Assembly (NCBI GenBank): GCA_017937025.1
Contig: JAGBEJ010000011.1
Location: forward strand, 1-64,000
Direction: 5' to 3'
DNA length: 64,000 bases
DNA from: Paludibacteraceae bacterium
GTDB lineage: Bacteria > Bacteroidota > Bacteroidia > Bacteroidales > Paludibacteraceae
The position numbers and the translations under genes were made by a program. The first letter of the stretch is position 1. Each line of letters begins with the position of its first letter. The notes below the pieces were generated by a model. It did not search any database and was not told the DNA's origin. It was given only the letters and a program-made list of their open reading frames with translations. Below are positions 25,494 through 33,342 of this stretch, one piece after another.

Positions 25494-27128
25494 TTATTTA
25501 TAAATGTCGTATATAGGTTTGCCACCGTTGCCGTTGGTCATAGGCAGCAGCATGACGTCAGCCACAGTGGATGCGATGTCCAAAATAGACACCGGCTCTT
25601 TGATTTTCTTAGATTTGATGTTCCATCCGTACATTATCAGCGGAACGTATGCGTTGACTCTGCTGCTGAGTCCGGCTTTTTCCTCCTCGCGCTCCACGTC
25701 CACCCATCCCGGCTGGAGATAGATGATGATGTCGCCCGATTTGGAGAAGCAGAATGTGTTTTTAGCCTTCGCCACCTCGGTGTTGTTGTATCCCGAAGCG
25801 GTCTCCAGGTCCTCGGCTCTGAATGCCATGCTCACACCCTCGAAGCGTCTCATGAACGCCGTCACCATGTTGGCTACGGAGTCGAAGTCCAGCCCTTTTT
25901 GCTCGATTTCCATCTTGTCGAGGAATATCTGCCTGTGGTAATATCCGGCTATGAAGTCGCCTTGTCCGAACTTCGCCATAAGGTAAGTCGAGAGCAGGCT
26001 TATGGACCTGTCACTCACGAAATATCCGCTCGGTATGCCGTAAGCCTTGAGCCTCTCCGGTGACACGTATTCCTCTTGCGGAGCGGTTATCACATACAGA
26101 ACCTCGTCGGTGCCGCACAATTCGTCGATGTCGTTTATCAGGTCGTTGAGGTCAAGATCCAGGCGGTAGTACATGTCCTGCACTTCGGCAGTCATCTGTC
26201 CGCCAGCAGTGGCTTGCTCCGCGCCTCTGACAGTGAACTGCACGTTCAGCATGTCTGGTTCGAGGTCAACGCCGAGGTATTCGTCCTTTACGGCTTGCAC
26301 AGCCATCTCCTTGACTATGGTGTTGGCGTAAGGCGAGTGCTTGAACTTGTGGATTCTTATCGCCGGGTCCATGTTCATGAAGTCGTATGAGAAAAAGTTG
26401 GAGCTTGGCTTCTGTGCCGAGTGCTCTTTGTAGTAGGCTACGGAGAAGAGGTTCGACCAGTTTCTGTCCAAGTAGTTGCCTATCTGGTTCTCGCCGTTGG
26501 CTCTGACAGCCCAGAACGGCAGCAGTTGCGAGAAGTACGATGTCGTAGCCCACTTGCCGTCGGCGTCGCTCAGCCATACGGTCTTGTTGTTGAGCGTGCT
26601 GGACGAGTGTCCTGCCATGATGGCTGTCTGCTCGGCATCGATGCCTATGCTTACGATTTTGCCTTTGCCGCGAGTGTTGAGCCTGAGTTCGTCGGTTATG
26701 GTGCTTGCGAGAAGTTCCTTGCTGGAGATTTTCTTGTCGGTGCCAATGCCGTTGCTTTTCTCGTCGTGCAGACACGATAGCGGCTTCCTCGTGGCTCTGT
26801 CTAAGTACGAGTCGGCGCAGATGCCGTGTGTCGTAGGCAGCGTGCCGGTGAAGATGGTTGCGTAGTCGGCGGCTCTGCCCACGTTCAGGTAAGGGAAGCT
26901 GACGCTTCTGGCATAAGCTCCGTTGATTATAACTTTTCTGAATCCGCCGTCGCTCAAGTCGTCCCAGAGCTGCTCTATATAGTCGGCTCGGAGCCCGTCC
27001 ACGACGATGTTCACTACCATCTTAGGCCTGTCGCCTATCGGGTCGTTGCCATTCTTGGATGTGGTTTGTGCGCTGGCGTTCACGCATAATGCCACAATCA
27101 AGGCACTCGCAATGTTTCTCAATCTCAT
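25494..27128 (-). CDS. Alkaline phosphatase superfamily protein, PafA-related
   Basis: A 544-residue exported protein. A signal peptide (1-20, cleavage near ASA/QTT) is followed by a type I phosphodiesterase/alkaline-phosphatase fold: VVNIVVDGLRADYIEQLW (first metal Asp), the FTGTLPTTHGI strand after the nucleophile loop, SIGIDAEQTAI, and a later LIMYGWNI/ILDIASTVADVM end. In active PafA-type enzymes the nucleophile Thr sits in a TGxGH-like stretch before A-(S/T)-I-x-TG. Here that stretch reads VGRAADYATIFTG, and a Thr at the expected place is not evident, so catalysis may be altered or lost. Its ATG overlaps the stop of the upstream DUF4105 gene (ATGA). Confidence 0.8.
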   Translation of the reverse strand: MRLRNIASALIVALCVNASAQTTSKNGNDPIGDRPKMVVNIVVDGLRADYIEQLWDDLSDGGFRKVIINGAYARSVSFPYLNVGRAADYATIFTGTLPTTHGICADSYLDRATRKPLSCLHDEKSNGIGTDKKISSKELLASTITDELRLNTRGKGKIVSIGIDAEQTAIMAGHSSSTLNNKTVWLSDADGKWATTSYFSQLLPFWAVRANGENQIGNYLDRNWSNLFSVAYYKEHSAQKPSSNFFSYDFMNMDPAIRIHKFKHSPYANTIVKEMAVQAVKDEYLGVDLEPDMLNVQFTVRGAEQATAGGQMTAEVQDMYYRLDLDLNDLINDIDELCGTDEVLYVITAPQEEYVSPERLKAYGIPSGYFVSDRSISLLSTYLMAKFGQGDFIAGYYHRQIFLDKMEIEQKGLDFDSVANMVTAFMRRFEGVSMAFRAEDLETASGYNNTEVAKAKNTFCFSKSGDIIIYLQPGWVDVEREEEKAGLSSRVNAYVPLIMYGWNIKSKKIKEPVSILDIASTVADVMLLPMTNGNGGKPIYDIYK

Positions 27129-28279
27129 TTCTGTCTAAGTGTTTTAATTGCGGAGAGTGCTCTTACAACTATGATTGCCATGAAAGGCAGGAACGCTATG
27201 TTGAATTCCTGTGGCAGATATATGTAGCCCGATATGGCAACGGCTGTCGCCAAGGCTATGAGAATGTATGTGCCCATCAGGATTTTTCTCGCTTTCTTGA
27301 TGAATATTGTCAATGGTATAATCAGATGTATTGGATTGAGCCACAATAGATTGTAGTTTTCTCCCACAAGCGGATGCAGCGAGAAGAAGCACAGGAATGT
27401 TATCACGACGCCGAGCAGTCCTGTGGCTAAGAACAAGATGAAGTCCAGAGCCTTGAGCTTTCTTGGGAACAGCAGCGATGCTATGCTTATGATGGTCATA
27501 GCTATGACAGCGACAGCCAGCGGAGTGACACCGTTGTCCTCGTCGTCGTCTTCGTCTTTATCCTGCGAGACGATTTCCTTAGTCTCGGTTACGAGTCTTT
27601 CGCCGTTGTCTCTTCTGGCTGTGGCGAATGCGTTCATCAGTTCGTCAGGCAGAAAGAGTCTGTCGAAGAAGCTGGCTGTCTTGTCGGCTTCGGCGCCTAT
27701 GAGTATGTCGATGCCGAACTTTATCCAGCTGTCCTCGCCCACATACTTCTCTATGAGCTTTCTGTAGGACTCGTTCTCTTCCTTGACGTCGTATTTGATT
27801 GCGCCTTTGAGGCATTCCTCTATCTTGACTCTTGGTCTTGTGGCGCAGTTGTCGAACACGAAGTTGTATCTGTAGGTCTTGTTCTCTGGTCTTGTGTTCT
27901 CTATCAGCGCATTAAACAGGGCTGCTTTCTCCTCGTTTGTGAGATTAAGCTTCTGCTCTATTACGCTTCTGTTGCGCCTTTCATACTGCCTCTCGAATCC
28001 GTCCATCATCTCCACGCCGAGCTCGTAGTCTGTCTGTCCCGACACGAATTTGATGTAGAATCCTTCGGTGTTGAAGTTGAACATGCCATAGTTGAATACC
28101 ATGTCGTTCACTCTTATGGCTGTGTGTCCGAATGCAGAATACAGCTCGTCGCCTGGCGAGCATGTCAGAAGTGAAATCTCAAGGTTTGAATAAATGTCGT
28201 CTTCTCTCTCGGATGGCTGCTGTGCGAAAGCAGTGATTGTGAGCAAGAAGGAAAGTATGAGTGTGAATGTCGCTTTCAT
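27125..28279 (-). CDS. DUF4105 membrane protein
   Basis: A 384-residue protein. A signal peptide (1-19) is followed by a DUF4105 domain (about 30-215) with LLTCSPGDELYSAFGHTAIRV, in which Cys and His are arranged like a papain/NlpC-like active site, and FVFDNCATRPRVKIEE. After an acidic linker (DKDEDDDEDN) come four or five transmembrane helices (about 250-375). The architecture is that of Bacteroidota envelope DUF4105 proteins. Hydrolase activity is suspected but unproven. It is cotranscribed with the bactofilin gene upstream (36 bp) and coupled to the phosphatase-like gene downstream (4-bp overlap). Confidence 0.82.
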   Translation of the reverse strand: MKATFTLILSFLLTITAFAQQPSEREDDIYSNLEISLLTCSPGDELYSAFGHTAIRVNDMVFNYGMFNFNTEGFYIKFVSGQTDYELGVEMMDGFERQYERRNRSVIEQKLNLTNEEKAALFNALIENTRPENKTYRYNFVFDNCATRPRVKIEECLKGAIKYDVKEENESYRKLIEKYVGEDSWIKFGIDILIGAEADKTASFFDRLFLPDELMNAFATARRDNGERLVTETKEIVSQDKDEDDDEDNGVTPLAVAVIAMTIISIASLLFPRKLKALDFILFLATGLLGVVITFLCFFSLHPLVGENYNLLWLNPIHLIIPLTIFIKKARKILMGTYILIALATAVAISGYIYLPQEFNIAFLPFMAIIVVRALSAIKTLRQK

Positions 28280-28315
28280 GTCTGTCTTACGGGGCTTGTT
28301 TTCAAGACTTGCGTC

Positions 28316-28723
28316 TTATTTCTCGGCCTTTTTCTCAGCCTCTTTCTTTTCGTTCTCTACCTTAGGCTCGTTTTTCATAGAGCATGTGCCTGTGAATTTT
28401 GCTCCCGGCTCTATCACAAGCACCGATGTCTTCACATCGCCGTTGAGGCTGGCGGTCGATTTCAGCGACAGTGTCTCGTCCACTGTTATGTTGCCCTGCA
28501 GAGTGCCCATTATCTCGGCGCTTTGGCATTTGATGTTGCCGTTGGTCTGGCCGTTAGGTCCTATCACGACTCTGCCTTTGCACTCTACGTTTCCGTTTAT
28601 GTTTCCGTCTATTCTTATGTCAGAAGCAGCATCGATATCGCCTGTGATAATAGTGCCAGATGCTATGACGTTGTGGTTTACTCCTGTGTTGTTTTGTGAA
28701 TCTTTATTGTTGATAAGTCCCAT
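28316..28723 (-). CDS. Bactofilin
   Basis: A 135-residue bactofilin (DUF583/PF04519 type). A short polar N-terminus is followed by a right-handed beta-helix core (about 20-112) with repeated six-residue turns such as ASGTIITGDIDAASDIRIDGN and SAEIMGTLQGNITVDETL. The tail is charged (Lys/Glu rich, 115-135). Bactofilins polymerise without nucleotide and scaffold cell-wall or envelope proteins. It is the first gene of the bactofilin - DUF4105 - phosphatase-like - ung - HAD operon. Confidence 0.92.
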   Translation of the reverse strand: MGLINNKDSQNNTGVNHNVIASGTIITGDIDAASDIRIDGNINGNVECKGRVVIGPNGQTNGNIKCQSAEIMGTLQGNITVDETLSLKSTASLNGDVKTSVLVIEPGAKFTGTCSMKNEPKVENEKKEAEKKAEK

Positions 28724-28751
28724 TTTTTAAGTTCATTTTGTTGTTATCTAA

Positions 28752-28782
28752 CAAAAGTACCTCGTTTGGCACTAAATAGCAA
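28752..28782 (-). promoter_or_regulatory. Promoter of the bactofilin operon
   Basis: Read on the minus strand: TTG (28780-28782), a 20-nt spacer, and TACTTTTG (28752-28759), a full match to the Bacteroidota consensus. The bactofilin ATG is 29 bp downstream. Confidence 0.75.
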
Positions 28783-28803
28783 GAAAAATATTCACAAATG
28801 ACA

Positions 28804-28852
28804 GAAAACACGAGAGCCGCAGGCAAAATGTCTTGTCTGCGGCTCTTGTGTT
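28804..28852 (-). terminator. Terminator after the T9SS/LRR protein gene
   Basis: A long stem (ACACGAGAGCCGCAG pairing with CTGCGGCTCTTGTGT) closes a loop of about 14 bases. On the minus strand it is followed by TTTT. Confidence 0.85.
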
Positions 28853-28868
28853 ATTATTTGTATCGTTT

Positions 28869-31124
28869 TTATTGTTTCAGTATTATCGTCTCGGTCTTGC
28901 TGCCGTTTGTTGTCATCACTTTTACTATGACTACCTGATTAGGCGCTCCGCCTAACGTTTTCTCGTACTTGGTTGTGCCCAGTCCGTTGTCGCTTGAGAG
29001 CATTTTGCCGGACATGTCGTATATCATTACGCTGGTTATCTCATCGTGGCTGCCAGTCACAACATTGACCTTGCCTGCGTGAGCGTAGATATTGATGCTC
29101 TCGGTGTCGTTCTGAGCCACCTCGGCGCTGGTCGTTATCTGCTCGCTCTCTCTGAATACGATGTACAGGTTGCCTGTGGCGTTGGTCGAGTCAAAGACGT
29201 AAGTGTAGCTGCTTTCGTCCTTCAGGTTAATCTCCTCGCCGGTCTGCCTGTTCACCAGCAGCACGTCCACGTTCTCGAAGCTTTCCGCTCCTTTGAATGT
29301 CAGCGTGATGGTGTCCCCCTGAGCGTCGCCGCCGGTTATTGCGATAGGCGCCTCGTATCCCAGCGTGTTGAACTGGCTGATGTCGGCTGGCTTTCCGTCC
29401 ATCACGGTGTATATCTCGTGGTCGGCGTTCTGGTTGAACACTTTCTCAGCGTCCTCGTTATTAACAAAACCGTTTTGTGCGTTTTTGTTGTACCAGAAAG
29501 ACATGTACGATTTATCTCCGTTCACATCGCCTGTCACATACAGGGTGCCGAATCTGCTGTTCTCGCTCGACTTCAGCTGGTAGCCGCCGCCGTTGTCGGT
29601 GGTGAAGTTAGAGGCGTTGAACGTCACCGAAGTGGCGCTGCTGCCGACTTTCTTCTTTACGAAGAACGCTTGTAGTGGCGCGATTATCGCATCTTCCTCC
29701 ATCGCCGCTACGACGCCTTCGCCAGTGACGATGATGCTGACGTTTGAGTTTTCGCTTGGCAGCAGGATTGTGTTTTCTATCTTGCTGCTGTTGCTGCTCA
29801 CAAAGCTGGCGATGTTCAGGTGCGACATCAGCGGATTGCCGATTAAAGTATAGCATCCAGTGGTCGACAGGTTTACGGTGTGCGATGTCGGCATTGTGCC
29901 GTCCTCGTTCTCCATAGCGAATCTGTACGCCTTCGCTGTCTTGTCCAGTGTGTAGCCCTTGCTCAGCAGTTTGCCGTTCAACGGATTGTACTTGTACACA
30001 GTGGTTATCAAAGCGCCACTCTCGTCAGTTCTTGGAAATACAACCTCTTGACTTTCACCATCCTTGTATGTGTTGTCCCTGCACTTGCTGCTTATCTTGA
30101 ATGCGAAACCCTCGCCGTTGACAAGCGGTTCCTGCAGTCCGATGTACGTCTTTGTCCACTTCTGTGTGTAAGTGTGGCCGTTCTCTTGGTGCGCTTTGTC
30201 GAACTTCATAAGATAAGTGAGCGGCATTCCGCTTAGGTATAAGTCGCCAGAGTACATCTCCTTCAGAGGGTTGGTCATGGCGTACCATCTGTCATAGTTG
30301 AATTCACACTTAATAACAGCACCTCTGTATGTCAGCTTATGCAGTCCTAATACTCCTGCGCCTGGTGCGAATGCGATATTATTGCATGTAGCAGTATTGT
30401 TATATGAAGTAGCGCTGCCGTGTTTCTGTCCTGCTATTATAGGGTAATAGCTTACAGTGACTGTCTTATTTTTGTATGTAACTCTATCGCCCACCTTGTG
30501 TATGACGGCGTTCTTATACTTCGTAGGTACTCCGCTGGTCCAGTTGTTCTTATTGGTCCAGTCGTTGTTCTTGGTGCCTATCCACTCGGTGTCACTGTAA
30601 TCGGTTGTTATATGCTCGATGTATGAGCTCCATCCTGAAGCGCCAGCGTATGCATCCTCGCACCCTTCTGGCACGACAACGGTCATATCGTCACTATCAT
30701 CGAATGCGCCAACTTCCTCTTCAAACCACCTTAAAAAATCCCACCATCTCCTCACTTTCTCTGTCTCGAGTACAGGAGGGGTCTCACCTTCGAACACTAT
30801 GGTTTCCAGATCGCATCCAGCGAATGCTGAAGCGCCGATTGTTGTCACAGTGGCAGGGATGGTGATTTCCTTGATGCCGCTATCTTCAAACGCCTTTTTT
30901 CCAATCCTGGTCACAGTGTATGTTGTGCCAGAATACACTACAGTGGCAGGAATAGTCACCTCGGTTGATGAGCCTGTGTATGATGACACTTCGAGGTTGG
31001 TGCCTGAAATTTTATATTTCAGACCCAGAGACGTGTCTGTTAAAGTGCTGCCACTTTTTGTAATCGCGGCGTTTGCAAAGAAACTGCTGCATAACGCCAA
31101 TAATATTAAAGCAAGCTGTTTCAT
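28869..31124 (-). CDS. Secreted BspA-like protein with T9SS type A sorting domain
   Basis: A 751-residue exported protein. A signal peptide (1-19) precedes a short BspA/LRR_5 region (about 30-150, TRIGKKAFEDSGIKEITIPATVTTIG type), much shorter than in the protein at 9848. A large beta-rich region (about 180-660) of the kind seen in Bacteroidota surface proteins follows. The final 75 residues or so form a T9SS type A tail: INIYAHAGKVNVV, SVMIYDMSGKMLS, then a Lys-containing end strand. A surface or secreted role is inferred from this layout, and the ligand is unknown. It stands alone between two terminators. Confidence 0.85.
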   Translation of the reverse strand: MKQLALILLALCSSFFANAAITKSGSTLTDTSLGLKYKISGTNLEVSSYTGSSTEVTIPATVVYSGTTYTVTRIGKKAFEDSGIKEITIPATVTTIGASAFAGCDLETIVFEGETPPVLETEKVRRWWDFLRWFEEEVGAFDDSDDMTVVVPEGCEDAYAGASGWSSYIEHITTDYSDTEWIGTKNNDWTNKNNWTSGVPTKYKNAVIHKVGDRVTYKNKTVTVSYYPIIAGQKHGSATSYNNTATCNNIAFAPGAGVLGLHKLTYRGAVIKCEFNYDRWYAMTNPLKEMYSGDLYLSGMPLTYLMKFDKAHQENGHTYTQKWTKTYIGLQEPLVNGEGFAFKISSKCRDNTYKDGESQEVVFPRTDESGALITTVYKYNPLNGKLLSKGYTLDKTAKAYRFAMENEDGTMPTSHTVNLSTTGCYTLIGNPLMSHLNIASFVSSNSSKIENTILLPSENSNVSIIVTGEGVVAAMEEDAIIAPLQAFFVKKKVGSSATSVTFNASNFTTDNGGGYQLKSSENSRFGTLYVTGDVNGDKSYMSFWYNKNAQNGFVNNEDAEKVFNQNADHEIYTVMDGKPADISQFNTLGYEAPIAITGGDAQGDTITLTFKGAESFENVDVLLVNRQTGEEINLKDESSYTYVFDSTNATGNLYIVFRESEQITTSAEVAQNDTESINIYAHAGKVNVVTGSHDEITSVMIYDMSGKMLSSDNGLGTTKYEKTLGGAPNQVVIVKVMTTNGSKTETIILKQ

Positions 31125-31330
31125 AGGAGGAAAATTTTAAAAGTTGTTTATAATGATTTTTTGTGTGGGAGAGTTTATATATTTTTATGTCGTTTTAGGG
31201 GATTTTTTTAGGAAATATTACCGTTTTTTTTTTTTTTGATAAATATAAGTTAATTAATGCACAAAGTGCAAGACAAATGTGTATGTTTTACAGCATAAAA
31301 TATGCTTTTAACATTACATTTTGCCGTGAT
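31125..31330. other. AT-rich upstream region with a 14-T tract
   Basis: No gene is seen here. It holds the probable promoter and leader of the minus-strand T9SS protein and a run of 14 T (31224-31237), which may be prone to length change. Confidence 0.5.
31240..31271 (-). promoter_or_regulatory. Putative promoter of the T9SS/LRR protein gene
   Basis: On the minus strand, TTG (31269-31271), a 21-nt spacer and TATATTTA (31240-31247), one base off consensus. This would give a leader of about 110 nt that contains the A/T homopolymer. Confidence 0.35.
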
Positions 31331-31364
31331 AAAAAAGAGCGACCTTTAAAAAAGCCGCTCTTTT
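31331..31364 (-). terminator. Terminator of the antiporter-lysozyme-unknown operon
   Basis: GAGCG at 31337-31341 pairs with CGCTC at 31356-31360, with flanking A/T pairs. On the minus strand a T6 run follows. Confidence 0.75.
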
Positions 31365-31388
31365 CTTGTCTATTTTGTCTTTTATTAA

Positions 31389-32495
31389 CTATGCATTCAG
31401 CATTTGGTAGAAATACCTCGTCAGAGTCATTTTCTCGACCTTGAATTTGCTGCTGGCGAACGCCTTTTGCACATAAAACAGATATGTCTGCCTGCTTTCT
31501 GTGTTGCCCTTTATCTCTTTCTTGTTCTTAGCCCAGTTCTCCCAGTCTATCATATTGTACTTGAAATACTCCCATCCGAGCCTCTGGTTGTCCGGCTCGT
31601 TGAGTATGGTCTGTTTGATGAACTCGAAGATTTTGTCCTTGTCGTATGCCCAGAAGCATTGCAGGCAAATCATGTTGGCGAGAGGGTCTTCCACCCATTT
31701 GTAGAATTCGTCTATCGGTCTGTATGTGGACTGGTCCATCTGCGCATGGGCGAATTCGTAGGTTATGTGCTTGCCTATGAGCCATTTGTATTCGTCGTCG
31801 TTGGCAGCGCTCTCCTTGATTCTCTCTAAGCACAGCAGAACGAAAGGCTGCTTGAGTCCTATGATGGAGTCCTTGTGGCTGGTAAAAGGGTGGCAGTAGC
31901 ATGAGCAGTGGCATTTGTCCGGTCTGAATTCCACTTTCTCTCCGTTGATGCTTATTTTCTGCGGATTGTTGCTTATCAGGTATTGGTCGAGAGTCTCTGG
32001 CGACACCAGGAAGATTGGCATTTTGTGCGCCATGCGGTCGTCTTGTTTCAGAAAGAGTGTCTCGCCTGTCGCCCATAGCTTCTCGGCGAATCTTTTCTGT
32101 TCCACGGTGAGTTTGTCGAATGGCGCTTTGGCGTCGAAGTTATAGATTTGGAAATGCCCGAAGTTTATTCTTCCTGTGTTTTGCGGAAAGCTCAGAGCTC
32201 CGTCCTGGTCTTGGTTATCGTTTATTTTGTTTCCTTCGCAGATGAACACTCCTGCCACTTCCTTGGGGCATCCTCTCAGCGATGTCATCTCGTTGTTGGA
32301 TATGTCGAATGTTCCTTTGATTGTGCCGAACTGTATGTATTCCGGCAGTTTCTTTTTGTTTATTTTCCCTTGAAGATTTACGCTTCCGTCAACGTTTATC
32401 ACGTATGTCTCGCTGTCTTTAGCATTTGCGATAGTGGCATTTTTGATGCCCATGCTTGTAATCCATTCTTCAATCTGCTCTATTGTCTTTTCCAT
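31389..32495 (-). CDS. Unknown protein with Cys/His cluster
   Basis: I do not recognise this 368-residue protein. No signal peptide or membrane helix is seen, so it is probably cytosolic. Residues 30-90 have short hydrophobic steps (VDGSVNLQGK, LPEYIQFGTIKGTFDISNNEMTSLRGCP) that resemble the leucine-rich turns of some phage and mobile-element proteins. A tight cluster, CHCSCYCH at 195-202, with His207 close by, could bind zinc. The C-terminal half is rich in Trp, Tyr and Phe. It is the last gene of the unit that starts at the antiporter, 52 bp after the lysozyme gene. Confidence 0.7.
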   Translation of the reverse strand: MEKTIEQIEEWITSMGIKNATIANAKDSETYVINVDGSVNLQGKINKKKLPEYIQFGTIKGTFDISNNEMTSLRGCPKEVAGVFICEGNKINDNQDQDGALSFPQNTGRINFGHFQIYNFDAKAPFDKLTVEQKRFAEKLWATGETLFLKQDDRMAHKMPIFLVSPETLDQYLISNNPQKISINGEKVEFRPDKCHCSCYCHPFTSHKDSIIGLKQPFVLLCLERIKESAANDDEYKWLIGKHITYEFAHAQMDQSTYRPIDEFYKWVEDPLANMICLQCFWAYDKDKIFEFIKQTILNEPDNQRLGWEYFKYNMIDWENWAKNKKEIKGNTESRQTYLFYVQKAFASSKFKVEKMTLTRYFYQMLNA

Positions 32496-32547
32496 TTTGT
32501 TGATGAGGTAATTGTGTGGTTGTGAGGAGGAAGGGAAAGAGTAGAGT

Positions 32548-33312
32548 TTATTTTCTGTCTGATTTTTCCTTTTTGTTTTTTTCCTTTAAGTCCTTGAATT
32601 CCTTGAGGAATGCTGCCCATTCCTCCTTGTTTCCGTTGAATGTGTTTATGTCTATGTCATGGTTGATTCCGCTGACTCTGCCCATGTGGCTGTGCTGCCA
32701 GAATTGCCACTTGATGGAGAATTCGTCTGGGTCTTTGAAACTGCATATCCACAGTTTCTCTTTAGGAAAATATTCTCTTATGTATTTATTGTAAGTATTT
32801 CTGTTTGAGTATATTATAATATCTTCGTTTCTGTGCTTTCTTACGGTTTTGATGAAAGCTCTTATGTTGGTGATTATTGTTGTCGGGTTCCACTTGCCCT
32901 TGTTTCCCCATTCCTCGATGTCGATGACCAGAGGCAGCTCGAATTCCTTGTTCTTTATGGCGTTCAGGAAGTTCTGCGCCTGCACAGTGCCTCCGTCCTT
33001 GAACTTGAAGAAGTGGTAAACCCCGATAGGCACATTGTGCTTCTTTGCGTCCTTGTAGTAGGTCTCGAACTGCGCGTCGGTGGTTCCTTTTCCGAGCGAG
33101 GCTCTCATGTATATGAAGTCGATGTCGGTCTTCTTGTTGTTGACGACTTTCTTGAAGTCGATTTCGCCGCAGTACTGGCTGACGTCTATTCCGGTTACAG
33201 GATATGTTTTCTTGTTTATGTCTATTCCTCTTGTGGCTGCTGATGTTGCTGTCGCAAGCGTTAAGTAAACGCCGACAGCTAATGCCAATGTTTTAAGCTC
33301 TCTTCTTCTCAT
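32548..33312 (-). CDS. GH25 lysozyme-like muramidase, exported
   Basis: A 254-residue glycoside hydrolase family 25 protein. An N-terminal hydrophobic segment (about 7-25) acts as signal or anchor. The catalytic barrel has GIDVSQYCGEIDF (Asp43), the FIYMRASLG strand, YHFFKF, VIDIEEWG (Asp131 and Glu133, the usual acidic pair) and the end motif WQHSHMGRV...DIDINTFNG. It should cleave beta-1,4 bonds in peptidoglycan. The very basic C-terminus (EKNKKEKSDRK) may contact the cell wall. A cell-wall remodelling role is more likely than phage lysis, as no phage genes surround it. It starts 30 bp after the antiporter gene. Confidence 0.9.
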   Translation of the reverse strand: MRRRELKTLALAVGVYLTLATATSAATRGIDINKKTYPVTGIDVSQYCGEIDFKKVVNNKKTDIDFIYMRASLGKGTTDAQFETYYKDAKKHNVPIGVYHFFKFKDGGTVQAQNFLNAIKNKEFELPLVIDIEEWGNKGKWNPTTIITNIRAFIKTVRKHRNEDIIIYSNRNTYNKYIREYFPKEKLWICSFKDPDEFSIKWQFWQHSHMGRVSGINHDIDINTFNGNKEEWAAFLKEFKDLKEKNKKEKSDRK

Positions 33313-33342
33313 TAATAAATGTTCTGTTTTTCTTCGTTAGTT

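Noticed and set aside
31224-31237. 14-T tract as a phase-variation switch
   Set aside because: It lies far upstream of the gene, inside the likely leader rather than between promoter elements or in the coding frame; there is no support beyond the run itself.
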